From assembly GCA_035275065.1 (NCBI GenBank), contig DATENM010000163.1:1-58356 (forward strand): a stretch of DNA of 58,356 bases, given 5' to 3'. Origin of the DNA: Blastocatellia bacterium (GTDB taxonomy: Bacteria > Acidobacteriota > Blastocatellia > UBA7656). Below the pieces are notes generated by a model. It searched no databases. It worked only from the letters and a program-made list of their open reading frames with translations, and was not told the origin of the DNA. The stretch's first letter is position 1; the number at the start of each line of letters is the position of its first letter. Below are positions 1-7,722 of this stretch, piece by piece. Position numbers and translations under genes: made by a program.

Positions 1-222
1 ACCAAGAAGCATGGACGACTGGCGAGAAGTATTTTTCGCTACGGATTGAATCATTTGCGGCACATCTTATGCAATCTTGCGGATCGCATCCAACAGATTG
101 CATTTCGACAAGTTACTCAACTTTTGTCATGTACTTAGAATATTTTCTTAGAAAACAGTAATGCGCTGAGGCGTAATCGCCGGAGCCGCCAGAAGTTTAT
201 CTCTGCTGAGAGATCTATACTG

Positions 223-1644
223 TTGCCTCAGGCGCGTCCGCTTAATATTGCCAATCCTTATCACAGGAGCCTTTTGAGTATTGCAGATAACACAGCCTGG
301 CTACTCTCCCACCCGGGAGAGCCTCTTGGCCATAATACCATTTGCAGTCGGTATCTCTATCTGCTCGCCAAGCGCGAGTTGGTCAATTACAAGGGAGGAG
401 TGCTTATCGATGCGTTTATAGAATCCTTCCAGGCCAAGTTCCCGATGGATTTTTTGACGATGCTCAACTGCGATTTCGACTGCGATTACAAATGGGTGTT
501 TCGACTTTTTAGGATGTCGACAAAAGCGATACAGCAACCTCAGCGACACTTACTGTTAATGAGCTACTTAGGATGCAGTGTTAAGGAATTCTTCGACCTT
601 CCCGATGATCTGGAAATTATTAAGCGGCAGCCCGGGCTCTCCCAACTAAAAGGCATGAAGATTCTCATTAAGGATCATCCGGAACCGTTTGGCAGAGGGC
701 CTTGGCCCTGTCTGAACCCAGTAAGCGGTCACTACAAAGAGCCTAGAGTGAATAACTGTGAAATAAAATACAGTAGGTGTCATGCTGAGGTCACAGGTAT
801 ATTTCACTGCGATTGCGGATTTAGTTACTGTCGAAGAGGTCCTGACAAGCTGCCATCAGATCGCTTTAAAAGGACAAGGATTAAAAGATTTGGACCAGTA
901 TGGGATTCAAAGTTAGTAGAACTATGGGCGGATATAAATATAAGTCTTATAAAATTAGCCCGTCAGCTTGGAGTAGCTGCCTATACAGCTAAGGTGCAAG
1001 CTGCTAGGCTCAATCTTTCTTTTCCCCGGCCTACCAGAAAATCAACTGTTCTAAAACCCAGATATATTTCCCCTACGAGAAAATTCGAGGAGACACGAAA
1101 TTTTTATAGAGGCGCATGGCTCTCTGCCGTAAATGAGAACCCAGAAGCGGGCCGAAAGGTTTTACACGATAAGAGTAAATCTGTCTATGCTTGGCTTCGC
1201 AAAAATGATTCAGAATGGCACGACGCTCATATGCCACCCAAACGACATAGAGAGACCAGGAATGTACAACCTCGCGTGGATTGGTCAAAGCGTGATGTTG
1301 AGTGGTCGTTGGAAGTAAGATCTGCGGCTGAAGCTATAAAGAACGCAACTGGGTGCCCTGAGAGGGTTTCGGAGACCTCAGTCAGTCGGATGCTTGATAA
1401 GGGAGATTTCTTTAGGAAAAACCGAGACAAGCTCCCCTTAACTTCTCAAACTCTTACAGAGGTCAATGAAAGCTGTGAGGCTTTTTCTATCCGTCGAATA
1501 ATCTGGATGGCTAACGAGTTCCGTAAAGAAGGAATAACTCCTAAGCACAATCAACTGTTAAGACGTGCTGGTGTGCGCAGGCTCAAAGACTCATTAGATA
1601 TCAAACGTGCTACTGCTGAGGTGCTGGAGTCTTTTGCCTCATAA
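223..1644 (+). CDS. TniQ/TnsD-family protein lacking its N-terminal domain, probable remnant
   Basis: The 473-residue product aligns with roughly residue 200 to the end of the next gene's product (shared PWPCLNPV, F-x-CDCGF and C-terminal helical region), so it is the C-terminal two thirds of a TniQ/TnsD target-site selector of Tn7-like transposons. It lacks the TniQ N-terminus with the CPLC/CPLH zinc finger. The start is a TTG without a clear Shine-Dalgarno. The same frame is open from 139 and encodes FLEN at 145-156, as in the intact neighbour just after its zinc finger, but an in-frame TAG lies at 136-138. I therefore think a longer ancestral gene was broken by a frameshift or stop near 130. 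It could still make a shortened DNA-binding protein. The missing N-terminus may lie left of the window. Confidence 0.7.
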   Translation: MPQARPLNIANPYHRSLLSIADNTAWLLSHPGEPLGHNTICSRYLYLLAKRELVNYKGGVLIDAFIESFQAKFPMDFLTMLNCDFDCDYKWVFRLFRMSTKAIQQPQRHLLLMSYLGCSVKEFFDLPDDLEIIKRQPGLSQLKGMKILIKDHPEPFGRGPWPCLNPVSGHYKEPRVNNCEIKYSRCHAEVTGIFHCDCGFSYCRRGPDKLPSDRFKRTRIKRFGPVWDSKLVELWADINISLIKLARQLGVAAYTAKVQAARLNLSFPRPTRKSTVLKPRYISPTRKFEETRNFYRGAWLSAVNENPEAGRKVLHDKSKSVYAWLRKNDSEWHDAHMPPKRHRETRNVQPRVDWSKRDVEWSLEVRSAAEAIKNATGCPERVSETSVSRMLDKGDFFRKNRDKLPLTSQTLTEVNESCEAFSIRRIIWMANEFRKEGITPKHNQLLRRAGVRRLKDSLDIKRATAEVLESFAS

Positions 1645-1701
1645 ATCCAGTTTAGACCTACTGAAGCAAGTTCAGCTTTATTGAATGACAGACAGAGCGT
1701 T

Positions 1702-3648
1702 ATGATTGCTACGTTCCCCGATCTATATCCTGATGAGTTGCTCTATAGCGCATGCGCGAGGTATTACGCTCGCGCTCAATTCCCAGATAAACGAGCCGTG
1801 CTGAATGAGCTATTCGGAGGACATAGTGCCGCAGCAGTCATCGATTTGCCTAGCCACATTGACTCATTAGTACAAGGTTTACCGCCGAATCATCGTTGGA
1901 CAGCTAACCGACTGATTGACGGACATACGTTTTTCCCTCTCTTTAGCGCCTTTCTCCCATCAGGTCGGAGTAATCAGCTTCGGATGAACATGAGAGAGTC
2001 GGGTGGACAGGTGATTCATAAACGCGCTGGCATTATGGCCAGCCGGGTTCCTTTACCCAGACGGTTCCGCTTCTGCCCGTTGTGTTCTGAAGAAGACGAA
2101 GAGCGATTCGGAGAATTTTACTTGCACCGCCTCCATCAAATCCCTGGGGTAAAAGTCTGCCCACTCCATAGAGCTTTCCTAGAAAATGCCGAGCCTCCCG
2201 CAGACTACTTCAGAAGGACATATGAATTTGTTCCTGCTGATAATTGCATACGGCTGTGTACAGCTCGGTTATTAAATACGCTGGATCCCCTACATCAGAC
2301 ACTTCTGAATATCGCTTGCAGCGCAGCCTGGTTATTAGAGCAACGAAAGCTAGCATCATCACTTGAAGCTTTACACAATCGGTATACTCTCCTGCTTATT
2401 GATCGGAAACTCGCTAGTTTTAGCGGCGGGGTTTATGCCACCGAATTGCTCCGGGCATTCAGAGAGCGCTATTCATCCGACTTCCTATCATCTCTCCATT
2501 GTAGGCTAGTAGAAAAGGAAGGCGAAAAGGATAATTGGCTTCTGCGTTTGGTGCGAAACAAGAAGAATGCACAACACCCGCTTCGCCATCTTTTACTAAT
2601 GGATTTTCTTGAATGTACAGCCGAAGAATTTTTCAAGCTCCCAGGAGAGATCAAATTCTTCGGCGACCCACCTTGGCCCTGCCTCAACCCTGTGGCTGAC
2701 CATTATCAGCAGTCTGTTGTAATAGATTGCCGTCTGAGTTTCAGGGGAAAGGACCATAGGCCCGCAGGCACTTTCAATTGCGATTGTGGCTTTATTTATA
2801 CGCGCACTGGCCCTGATAACACACCTGAAGATAGATTTCGAATCAGCAAGATGAAAGCGTTTGGGCCTGTGTGGGAGAATGCCTTGAAAGAACGTTGGAC
2901 GAATCCTTCATTCAGCGTTGCTGAGATCGCGCGTTTGCAGGGAGTAGACCCGCTTACAATTCATCGCTATGTTCAACGTTTAGGACTTCCTCCTGATCGT
3001 CAGAGCGGCAACGCCGCGCCCGCTGATCCGATTTCAGACTTAAAGCTCCAAGATGCTTTGACGTACAAAGAGAGAAAACGAGCTGATTTTCGCCAAATGT
3101 GGCTATCTACGATGGCTAAAGAGCCAGGAATTGAGATGAAGCGACTTCGAAAAACCTTACTGCGAATATATACCTGGTTACTTGCGAATGACCAGGAGTG
3201 GCTAAAATCTCATAGGCCTTTACCTTCAAGAAAGACTAACCATAATTCTTCGAGTATTGACTGGGTGAACAGAGATAAAGATGTCGTTAGCAAGGTAGAA
3301 ACCGCGGCCCTGCAAATCAAGAATGCTCCTGAGCGCCCCCGGAGAGTGACCATATCTGCAATAGGAAAAGAAATCGGCTTGTCAGGATTGCTGAAACAAA
3401 AGCTGGATAAGCTCCCGCGCACTAGAAAAGCATTGGAGAGGGTGGCTGAAACTCTAGAGCAGTTTGCCATCCGCCGCATCTGGTGGATTGCCGAGTGCTA
3501 TCAGAAGGAGGGAGTAGTTCCCCAGCGATGGCAGTTCGTGAACCGTTCTTGTGTATACAAGTATGCAAGTGTGCCAGGCATAAAGGAGACGATTGATGCA
3601 GCTCTACAGAGCTTGGAGATCAAGAGCATTCTTACCTTAGCCGGCTAA
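1702..3648 (+). CDS. tniQ: TniQ/TnsD-family transposition target-selection protein
   Basis: A 648-residue DNA-binding protein expected to choose the insertion site of a Tn7-like element and recruit the TnsC-type ATPase. It opens with the TniQ signature FPDLYPDELLYS, followed by a zinc finger at residues 125-156 (CPLC ... HQIPG ... CPLH). A second cysteine-rich segment includes PWPCLNPV and FNCDCGF, and an HTH-like stretch lies near residue 430. I chose ATG 1702 because TniQ proteins begin just before FPxLYPDEL; a TTG at 1681 is in frame upstream. It is longer than E. coli Tn7 TnsD (about 500 residues). It follows the truncated paralogue by about 50 bp and precedes a small DNA-binding gene by 2 bp. 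No transposase or TnsC gene is visible; these would lie to the left. Confidence 0.85.
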   Translation: MIATFPDLYPDELLYSACARYYARAQFPDKRAVLNELFGGHSAAAVIDLPSHIDSLVQGLPPNHRWTANRLIDGHTFFPLFSAFLPSGRSNQLRMNMRESGGQVIHKRAGIMASRVPLPRRFRFCPLCSEEDEERFGEFYLHRLHQIPGVKVCPLHRAFLENAEPPADYFRRTYEFVPADNCIRLCTARLLNTLDPLHQTLLNIACSAAWLLEQRKLASSLEALHNRYTLLLIDRKLASFSGGVYATELLRAFRERYSSDFLSSLHCRLVEKEGEKDNWLLRLVRNKKNAQHPLRHLLLMDFLECTAEEFFKLPGEIKFFGDPPWPCLNPVADHYQQSVVIDCRLSFRGKDHRPAGTFNCDCGFIYTRTGPDNTPEDRFRISKMKAFGPVWENALKERWTNPSFSVAEIARLQGVDPLTIHRYVQRLGLPPDRQSGNAAPADPISDLKLQDALTYKERKRADFRQMWLSTMAKEPGIEMKRLRKTLLRIYTWLLANDQEWLKSHRPLPSRKTNHNSSSIDWVNRDKDVVSKVETAALQIKNAPERPRRVTISAIGKEIGLSGLLKQKLDKLPRTRKALERVAETLEQFAIRRIWWIAECYQKEGVVPQRWQFVNRSCVYKYASVPGIKETIDAALQSLEIKSILTLAG

Positions 3649-3650
3649 GG

Positions 3651-4055
3651 ATGGTTGAGGTGAGATCTTTCACCATGTCGAATTATCGGGTCGAATCTGG
3701 CGAAACTAATGCAATCTCCACAATGGAGAAGACAGTTTGTGAGCACTGTGGCACTGTGTTCACAAAGAAGCGCGCGTGGGCGAGGTTCGACACAGATCGC
3801 TGCCGAAAGGCGCATCATCGCCTTACCGAGGCGAAAACCGTAATTGCAAAGAACTTAGTGACAGTAGCTGAAGCAGCGAGTCTAAAGGGCGTGAGTCATA
3901 GCACCATCCGAAAACGTGCACAGCGAGGTCAGATCAGATCTGAATTATTCCTTGGGCGAGTTATGATCTATCGATGCGATATAGTATGTGATCGTGAAGG
4001 CTCTTTCACCAACGACCCTTTTCTATCCAGTAAAGACAAGGAGGTAATAGCTTAA
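3651..4055 (+). CDS. Small zinc-finger plus excisionase/MerR-type helix-turn-helix protein
   Basis: A 134-residue protein with an N-terminal zinc-ribbon-like segment (CEHC then DRCRKAHHR, residues 30-55) and a C-terminal winged helix of the excisionase/MerR type (VTVAEAASLKGVSHSTIRKR followed by GRVMIYR). It starts 2 bp after the tniQ stop, so it is probably translated with it. It could regulate transposition or act as an accessory DNA-binding factor; MerR-like regulators are common next to tniQ in Tn7-like elements. The start is uncertain: ATGs at 3651, 3675 and 3723 are all in frame and none has a strong ribosome-binding site. The domain assignment is fairly safe, the role is inference. Confidence 0.7.
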   Translation: MVEVRSFTMSNYRVESGETNAISTMEKTVCEHCGTVFTKKRAWARFDTDRCRKAHHRLTEAKTVIAKNLVTVAEAASLKGVSHSTIRKRAQRGQIRSELFLGRVMIYRCDIVCDREGSFTNDPFLSSKDKEVIA

Positions 4056-4102
4056 AGTTATCTCACCTGCCGGAGGGACTATTCTGAATAAGGAGACACA
4101 TT

Positions 4103-4282
4103 ATGGCAAATGAACCTGAGAAGCTGACGGAGAACAACGCCAAGGAGAAGAGGAAAGGAATTATTGAAAAGTACTTCATTGAAGTAAATCGAAAGTTTCT
4201 AAAGCATCCCCCAGGTGAGATTATCGATCTGGAAACATTAAAAAGTATTCTGGCGCAGATGAAGAAAGACAAAGGGATTTGA
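4103..4282 (+). CDS. Small hypothetical protein (59 aa)
   Basis: A short gene with an AAGGAG Shine-Dalgarno about 7 nt before its ATG, encoding a highly charged, mostly helical 59-residue protein that begins MANEPEKLTENNAKEK and ends LAQMKKDKGI. I do not recognise the family. Codon use and the ribosome-binding site support a real gene. It lies between the tniQ cluster and the promoter of the caspase module, so it could belong to either. Confidence 0.6.
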   Translation: MANEPEKLTENNAKEKRKGIIEKYFIEVNRKFLKHPPGEIIDLETLKSILAQMKKDKGI

Positions 4283-4604
4283 GGAAACTTTCCTCCAATA
4301 GCCAGTGGAGACAATCACTATTTAAATCGGCTGCTCACAGGCGAACGCATACCCCCTGTGGATCAAGGTGGGCTCGGTGGCCTCATACGGTCGATAGGGC
4401 CGCTACAGGTCGGGAAGATGTGAACAGTCTCTATCCCAACATAACTTCATCGCCAGGGGCAGATCACAAGTTGACAAAGGGAGGCGGGCCAACTATTGTT
4501 TTGGCCCTGCACCACCAGCGGGCAGTGACTACTACTCTTGTAATAACTTCTTTGTTGCCTTGGAACAATGGTTATGGAGTGTCATCTCCAAGGCGGAGAG
4601 GATT
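4283..4604 (+). other. Intergenic region upstream of the caspase module
   Basis: About 320 bp with no convincing gene. A 140-codon frame at 4279-4701 runs through it but overlaps the real gene at 4605 out of frame, and its sequence (proline/arginine rich) does not resemble a protein. The only structure I can support is the promoter at 4471-4499. Confidence 0.5.
4471..4499 (+). promoter_or_regulatory. Candidate sigma-70 promoter for the caspase module
   Basis: TTGACA at 4471-4476, a 17-bp spacer, then TATTGT at 4494-4499. The -35 box is perfect and the -10 matches four of six positions. It lies about 105 bp upstream of the first gene of the three-gene caspase module. Confidence 0.5.
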
Positions 4605-5036
4605 ATGGTCAAAAAGAGTTCCCTTCTCCTGCTCCTTTTCCTTTTGCTTTGTGCGCCTTCATATTCTCAGGAAGATACAAAAGAAGAGACTGACAAGCTG
4701 ACCGGCAAAACTGATAAGGTGTGGGTCTTCCAACGCTTTGAAAAGTACATGGGCAATGACAAATGTAAGAGCGGCGAATCTTGGACATTCTATTCGGATA
4801 GTCGCGTCGTCATTAAGAAATGCGTCAACAGGGAGATCAAGGCTGATGAAAAACACTGGAGCATTCACAGGGTGTCATCTCTGGATGTGGCCTTAAAGGT
4901 AGATGATGTGGAGTACCTGCTAATTTTCCCTCCTCCTAAGCCTGGGACAGCACGTCAATCGATGATCTTGCGTCAAAAGGCCCAGTCAAAGGTCTCCCCG
5001 ACTAAAGACCTGATTTTTTATTATGAGGTGGATTGA
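4605..5036 (+). CDS. Small secreted protein of the caspase module
   Basis: I place the start at ATG 4605, preceded by GGAGAGG, rather than the in-frame ATG at 4560. The 143-residue product then begins with a textbook Sec signal peptide (MVKKSSLLLLLFLLLCAPSYS) with likely cleavage before QED. The mature part is about 120 residues of mixed charge with two cysteines (NDKCKSGES and VIKKCVN) that could form a disulfide. I do not recognise the family. It is followed 8 bp later by a membrane-anchored protein and then an exported caspase-like protease, and could be a partner, inhibitor or substrate of that protease. Confidence 0.7.
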   Translation: MVKKSSLLLLLFLLLCAPSYSQEDTKEETDKLTGKTDKVWVFQRFEKYMGNDKCKSGESWTFYSDSRVVIKKCVNREIKADEKHWSIHRVSSLDVALKVDDVEYLLIFPPPKPGTARQSMILRQKAQSKVSPTKDLIFYYEVD

Positions 5037-5044
5037 AATAGGCA

Positions 5045-5521
5045 ATGGACGAGGAAACTTATCGTAAATGGGATGTTGGCGCAAAAGTCGTCGCGCCTAT
5101 TCTCACCGTCGTCGGCCTGCTGATAGGTGTTTGGCAATTCTCAAAGGAGCAGGGCGCTCAACTGGAGCGGCAGTATAAGCTGATTGCCGAAAACGACCGT
5201 TTGGAATTCAAGCGCCGTTTATGGGAGAAACAGCTTGAAGTGTACATGAAGATCAGCAACGTGGTCGGCAAAATCGCGGCGGAAGATCTGAATAAGGCCG
5301 ACCTCAAGAAGGCCATCGATCAATTCTATTCACTATATTGGGGGGACATGCTTTACGTAGAGGACAAAGCCGTCGAGCGCGCCATGATCGACTTTCATGT
5401 CGAAATTCAAGATTACTTGAAAGGCAATAGCACCAGAGACAGGTTAAAGGTGCGGGCTGATCAACTGATCACCGTTTGCCGAGATTCCTCCCGAAACCAA
5501 TGGTTCACACAGCCGCAATAA
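5045..5521 (+). CDS. Membrane-anchored coiled-coil protein of the caspase module
   Basis: A 158-residue protein with one N-terminal transmembrane helix (VVAPILTVVGLLIGVWQF, residues 14-31) followed by a charged helical region (KEQGAQLERQYKLIAEND ...) likely to form a coiled coil. The rest is predicted soluble. Similar small single-helix proteins occur beside prokaryotic caspases, but I cannot name a family. It lies 8 bp after the secreted protein and 9 bp before the caspase gene, so the three are almost certainly one transcript. Which side of the membrane the soluble part faces cannot be told from sequence alone. Confidence 0.7.
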   Translation: MDEETYRKWDVGAKVVAPILTVVGLLIGVWQFSKEQGAQLERQYKLIAENDRLEFKRRLWEKQLEVYMKISNVVGKIAAEDLNKADLKKAIDQFYSLYWGDMLYVEDKAVERAMIDFHVEIQDYLKGNSTRDRLKVRADQLITVCRDSSRNQWFTQPQ

Positions 5522-5530
5522 AGGATCATC

Positions 5531-6991
5531 ATGCGATTTTTAGCCCTGCTCCCGCTCTTGCTATTTCCGGATCTGGCAGCGGGCTTTCCAACTCACTTTG
5601 ATCCGCAGGCATACGATATTTATTATCTCGCGGTCGGCAACACCTACTATGGAACGGAAGGGGGCGGCGAAGGATTCAAAGATTTAGAAGGCGCTAACCG
5701 GAGCGCGAGGAAGGTGTCAGCATTGTTTGACCGGTCTGGGGCCGCCGCAGGGATTACGCTCGTCTCCGAGAAGGAGAGGCGCGTCACCAAAGCGGATGTA
5801 CTCAAAGCTTTGAACGATTTGATTTCGAGAGTACGTCGGTTGCCTGGCCGACACCCGTTAATTATCTTCTACTTCTGTGGGCATGGAGTTTCAGAAGGGG
5901 TCGGGTGGAACCACTTTTCCATCCCCGGGAATTTTGCCGTGCCCAAGGAGCGTATCAACATTGATACGCTCGGCGACGCAGCCATTTACGCGGGTGAAGT
6001 GTCAGACATGATCGAAAGCCATAAACTCGCCGGGATGCTGTTGCTCGACGCTTGTTATGAAGGCACCCCTGTGACCCTCCTGGACACTGTAATCTCCCAA
6101 CAACTGGCGAAGAACCTGACTGACGTATTCAAAGTACTGAGATACGAAAACGAGTTTCACGGGCCGACTATCGCCGTATACTCGACCGCGCCCGGCACTG
6201 TAGTGCCTACAGTCCAAGACCCAGAAGATCCCGACTCACCGTTAAGCGTAGGGCCGCTCGCCAGGCGTTTAATGATTATCTACGGGCAATCATTTAAAGG
6301 ACAAGCAAGCCTGACTATTGGCGAACTACTTCGAAAGGTGTCGGCCTCCTCGTTCGACCGTGCGACCCCATCAGTAGTATCACTTTCTAAGCCTGAGCAC
6401 CCTGATGCTCAGTTAATTAAGTTCCCGCTTTCGGCAACCGCCGCCGCAGAGGCGCGGGTAGGAACAGGTAGTCCACCAAAAAGAGAGGCTATTGAGGCTA
6501 AGGCTCAGACATCTTCCCGACGCCCCGCTTTGGCATTTAAGTACAATATTCTCCCCAGCACCTTCCTGTCACTCGATAGCGAGCCTAACGAATACATCGG
6601 GAACGGGCAGAAAATCAGATTAACTGGCCAAGCCGCCCATTTGACGGTGGAAGAGGATACACCTAATGAGCTTGTCTTTTCATTTAGGATGGATGATATG
6701 CCCTGGGAGATGAGTTTCATATCTCCGGTTGGTAGCCCACTAACCACTGGGACCTACTTAAAAGCTCAGCGAGCCGGCTTTCAGGATGACTCTCGGTCTG
6801 GTTTCATGGTGTCTGGTGGCGGGCGCGGATGTAGTGAAGTCGAGGCGCAGTTTACCATACTGACTGTCCAGCGGGATCAACACGGTAGGTTGATCCAATT
6901 CGATGCTGACTTTTTGCAAAGATGTGATGGCGCGGCTAGCGCTCTGCGCGGCGAGATACGATTCCGTACTACTACAGTACCTGAGAAATAG
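5531..6991 (+). CDS. Exported caspase-like (peptidase C14) protease
   Basis: A 486-residue protein starting with a signal peptide (MRFLALLPLLLFPDLAAGF) and a peptidase C14 caspase fold at about residues 30-260. The catalytic dyad is visible: His118 in FYFCGHG and Cys175 in LLLDACYEG, with the early substrate-side segment YLAVGNTYYG and the DLEGANRSARKVSALF helix typical of caspase/metacaspase domains. Residues 300-340 look like a linker, and the last 140 residues form a beta-rich domain I do not recognise. Most bacterial caspases in defence systems are cytoplasmic; the signal peptide suggests this one acts outside the cytoplasm, which is odd. It is the last gene of the module, and its stop abuts the stop of a convergent small ORF. 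Confidence 0.85.
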   Translation: MRFLALLPLLLFPDLAAGFPTHFDPQAYDIYYLAVGNTYYGTEGGGEGFKDLEGANRSARKVSALFDRSGAAAGITLVSEKERRVTKADVLKALNDLISRVRRLPGRHPLIIFYFCGHGVSEGVGWNHFSIPGNFAVPKERINIDTLGDAAIYAGEVSDMIESHKLAGMLLLDACYEGTPVTLLDTVISQQLAKNLTDVFKVLRYENEFHGPTIAVYSTAPGTVVPTVQDPEDPDSPLSVGPLARRLMIIYGQSFKGQASLTIGELLRKVSASSFDRATPSVVSLSKPEHPDAQLIKFPLSATAAAEARVGTGSPPKREAIEAKAQTSSRRPALAFKYNILPSTFLSLDSEPNEYIGNGQKIRLTGQAAHLTVEEDTPNELVFSFRMDDMPWEMSFISPVGSPLTTGTYLKAQRAGFQDDSRSGFMVSGGGRGCSEVEAQFTILTVQRDQHGRLIQFDADFLQRCDGAASALRGEIRFRTTTVPEK

Positions 6992-7165
6992 TTACTTAGC
7001 GTTGCATGAGTAGATACGCTGTGCATCACCCGAAGGACTGATGTTGAACATACAGTCTTTCCCTTTGATCTTGATGTTTCTATTTGGAATCTTTCCACAT
7101 CGCTCCTGCAAGCCATCTCTGGCCCAAACCACTTCACAGCTACGGCTAGTGCCCTTATGACTCAC
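6992..7165 (-). CDS. Possible small protein (57 aa), convergent with the caspase gene
   Basis: On the minus strand a frame from a GTG at 7165 to TAA at 6992 encodes 57 residues with protein-like composition and four cysteines (RSCEVVWARDG, QERCGKIP, GKDCMFNIS, IYSCNAK). The stop codons of this frame and of the caspase gene are directly adjacent. There is no strong Shine-Dalgarno, so this may instead be the 3' fragment of a longer gene whose upstream part was lost. No family recognised. Confidence 0.35.
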   Translation of the reverse strand: MSHKGTSRSCEVVWARDGLQERCGKIPNRNIKIKGKDCMFNISPSGDAQRIYSCNAK

Positions 7166-7243
7166 CCTAACTCAAGAGAATGCGAGCGGACGCATTTTTT
7201 ATAGACGGCCCAACCATCATTCGCGTATACAGGCCAAAATCAC

Positions 7244-7278
7244 TTGACAAATTTTCAACACAACTTTAAAGTTGTGTT
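7244..7278 (+). promoter_or_regulatory. Promoter with perfect 22-bp operator palindrome directly before the start codon
   Basis: TTGACA at 7244-7249 and, 17 bp later, TAAAGT at 7267-7272. A perfect inverted repeat without spacer (arms AACACAACTTT at 7257-7267 and AAAGTTGTGTT at 7268-7278) covers the -10 box and ends immediately before ATG 7279. Transcription would start at or next to the ATG, so the message is probably leaderless. The layout fits an autorepressed operon; the HTH protein encoded by the second gene is the obvious repressor candidate. Confidence 0.7.
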
Positions 7279-7722
7279 ATGATACCGCCGTTCACTGATG
7301 AAGGTTTTCTTCCCGCCGGGGTGCATCAAGCATCAATTGAGGAATTTGTTGCCAGATTTTCTGGAAGTTCTTACAGGCAACTCCTTATGAAAGGTTTGTT
7401 AGCGGCATTAAGCTCTTTGAAACGAGCGGGATGTAAAACAGCCTTCATAGACGGCAGCTTTGTAACAGCAAAAGCTCTTCCTGGAGATTACGATGGTTGC
7501 TGGGATGTGGCCGAGGTTGACCCGACTCTCCTTGATCCTGTTTTGCTTGACTTCGATAACGGCCGTGCCGCACAGAAAACCAAGTATCTTGGTGAGCTCT
7601 TCCCCGCACAGATTATTGAGGGAAGTAGTGGCATTACTTTTTGGGAATTCTTCCAAAGGGACAAAAACACAGGGGCTTTGAAGGGTATTGTCGCCATCAA
7701 TCTAAGGGAGCTAAGAATATGA
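7279..7722 (+). CDS. DUF6932-like / nucleotidyltransferase-like protein, first gene of the NACHT operon
   Basis: A 147-residue protein with a minimal nucleotidyltransferase-like motif: DGSF at residues 58-61 and DYD at 70-72, matching the GS...DxD pattern of the polymerase-beta-type superfamily. It resembles the small proteins (DUF6932-like) that often precede an HTH or ImmA/IrrE gene in toxin-antitoxin-like pairs. The start at ATG 7279 follows the operator palindrome directly with no ribosome-binding site, consistent with leaderless translation. Its end overlaps the next gene by 4 bp (ATGA). A toxin or signalling role is inference; the family name is a recollection from sequence likeness. 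Confidence 0.65.
   Translation: MIPPFTDEGFLPAGVHQASIEEFVARFSGSSYRQLLMKGLLAALSSLKRAGCKTAFIDGSFVTAKALPGDYDGCWDVAEVDPTLLDPVLLDFDNGRAAQKTKYLGELFPAQIIEGSSGITFWEFFQRDKNTGALKGIVAINLRELRI

Noticed and set aside
4279..4701. 140-codon plus-strand frame between the small gene and the caspase module
   Set aside because: It overlaps the well-supported secreted-protein gene out of frame, has no ribosome-binding site and is not protein-like.
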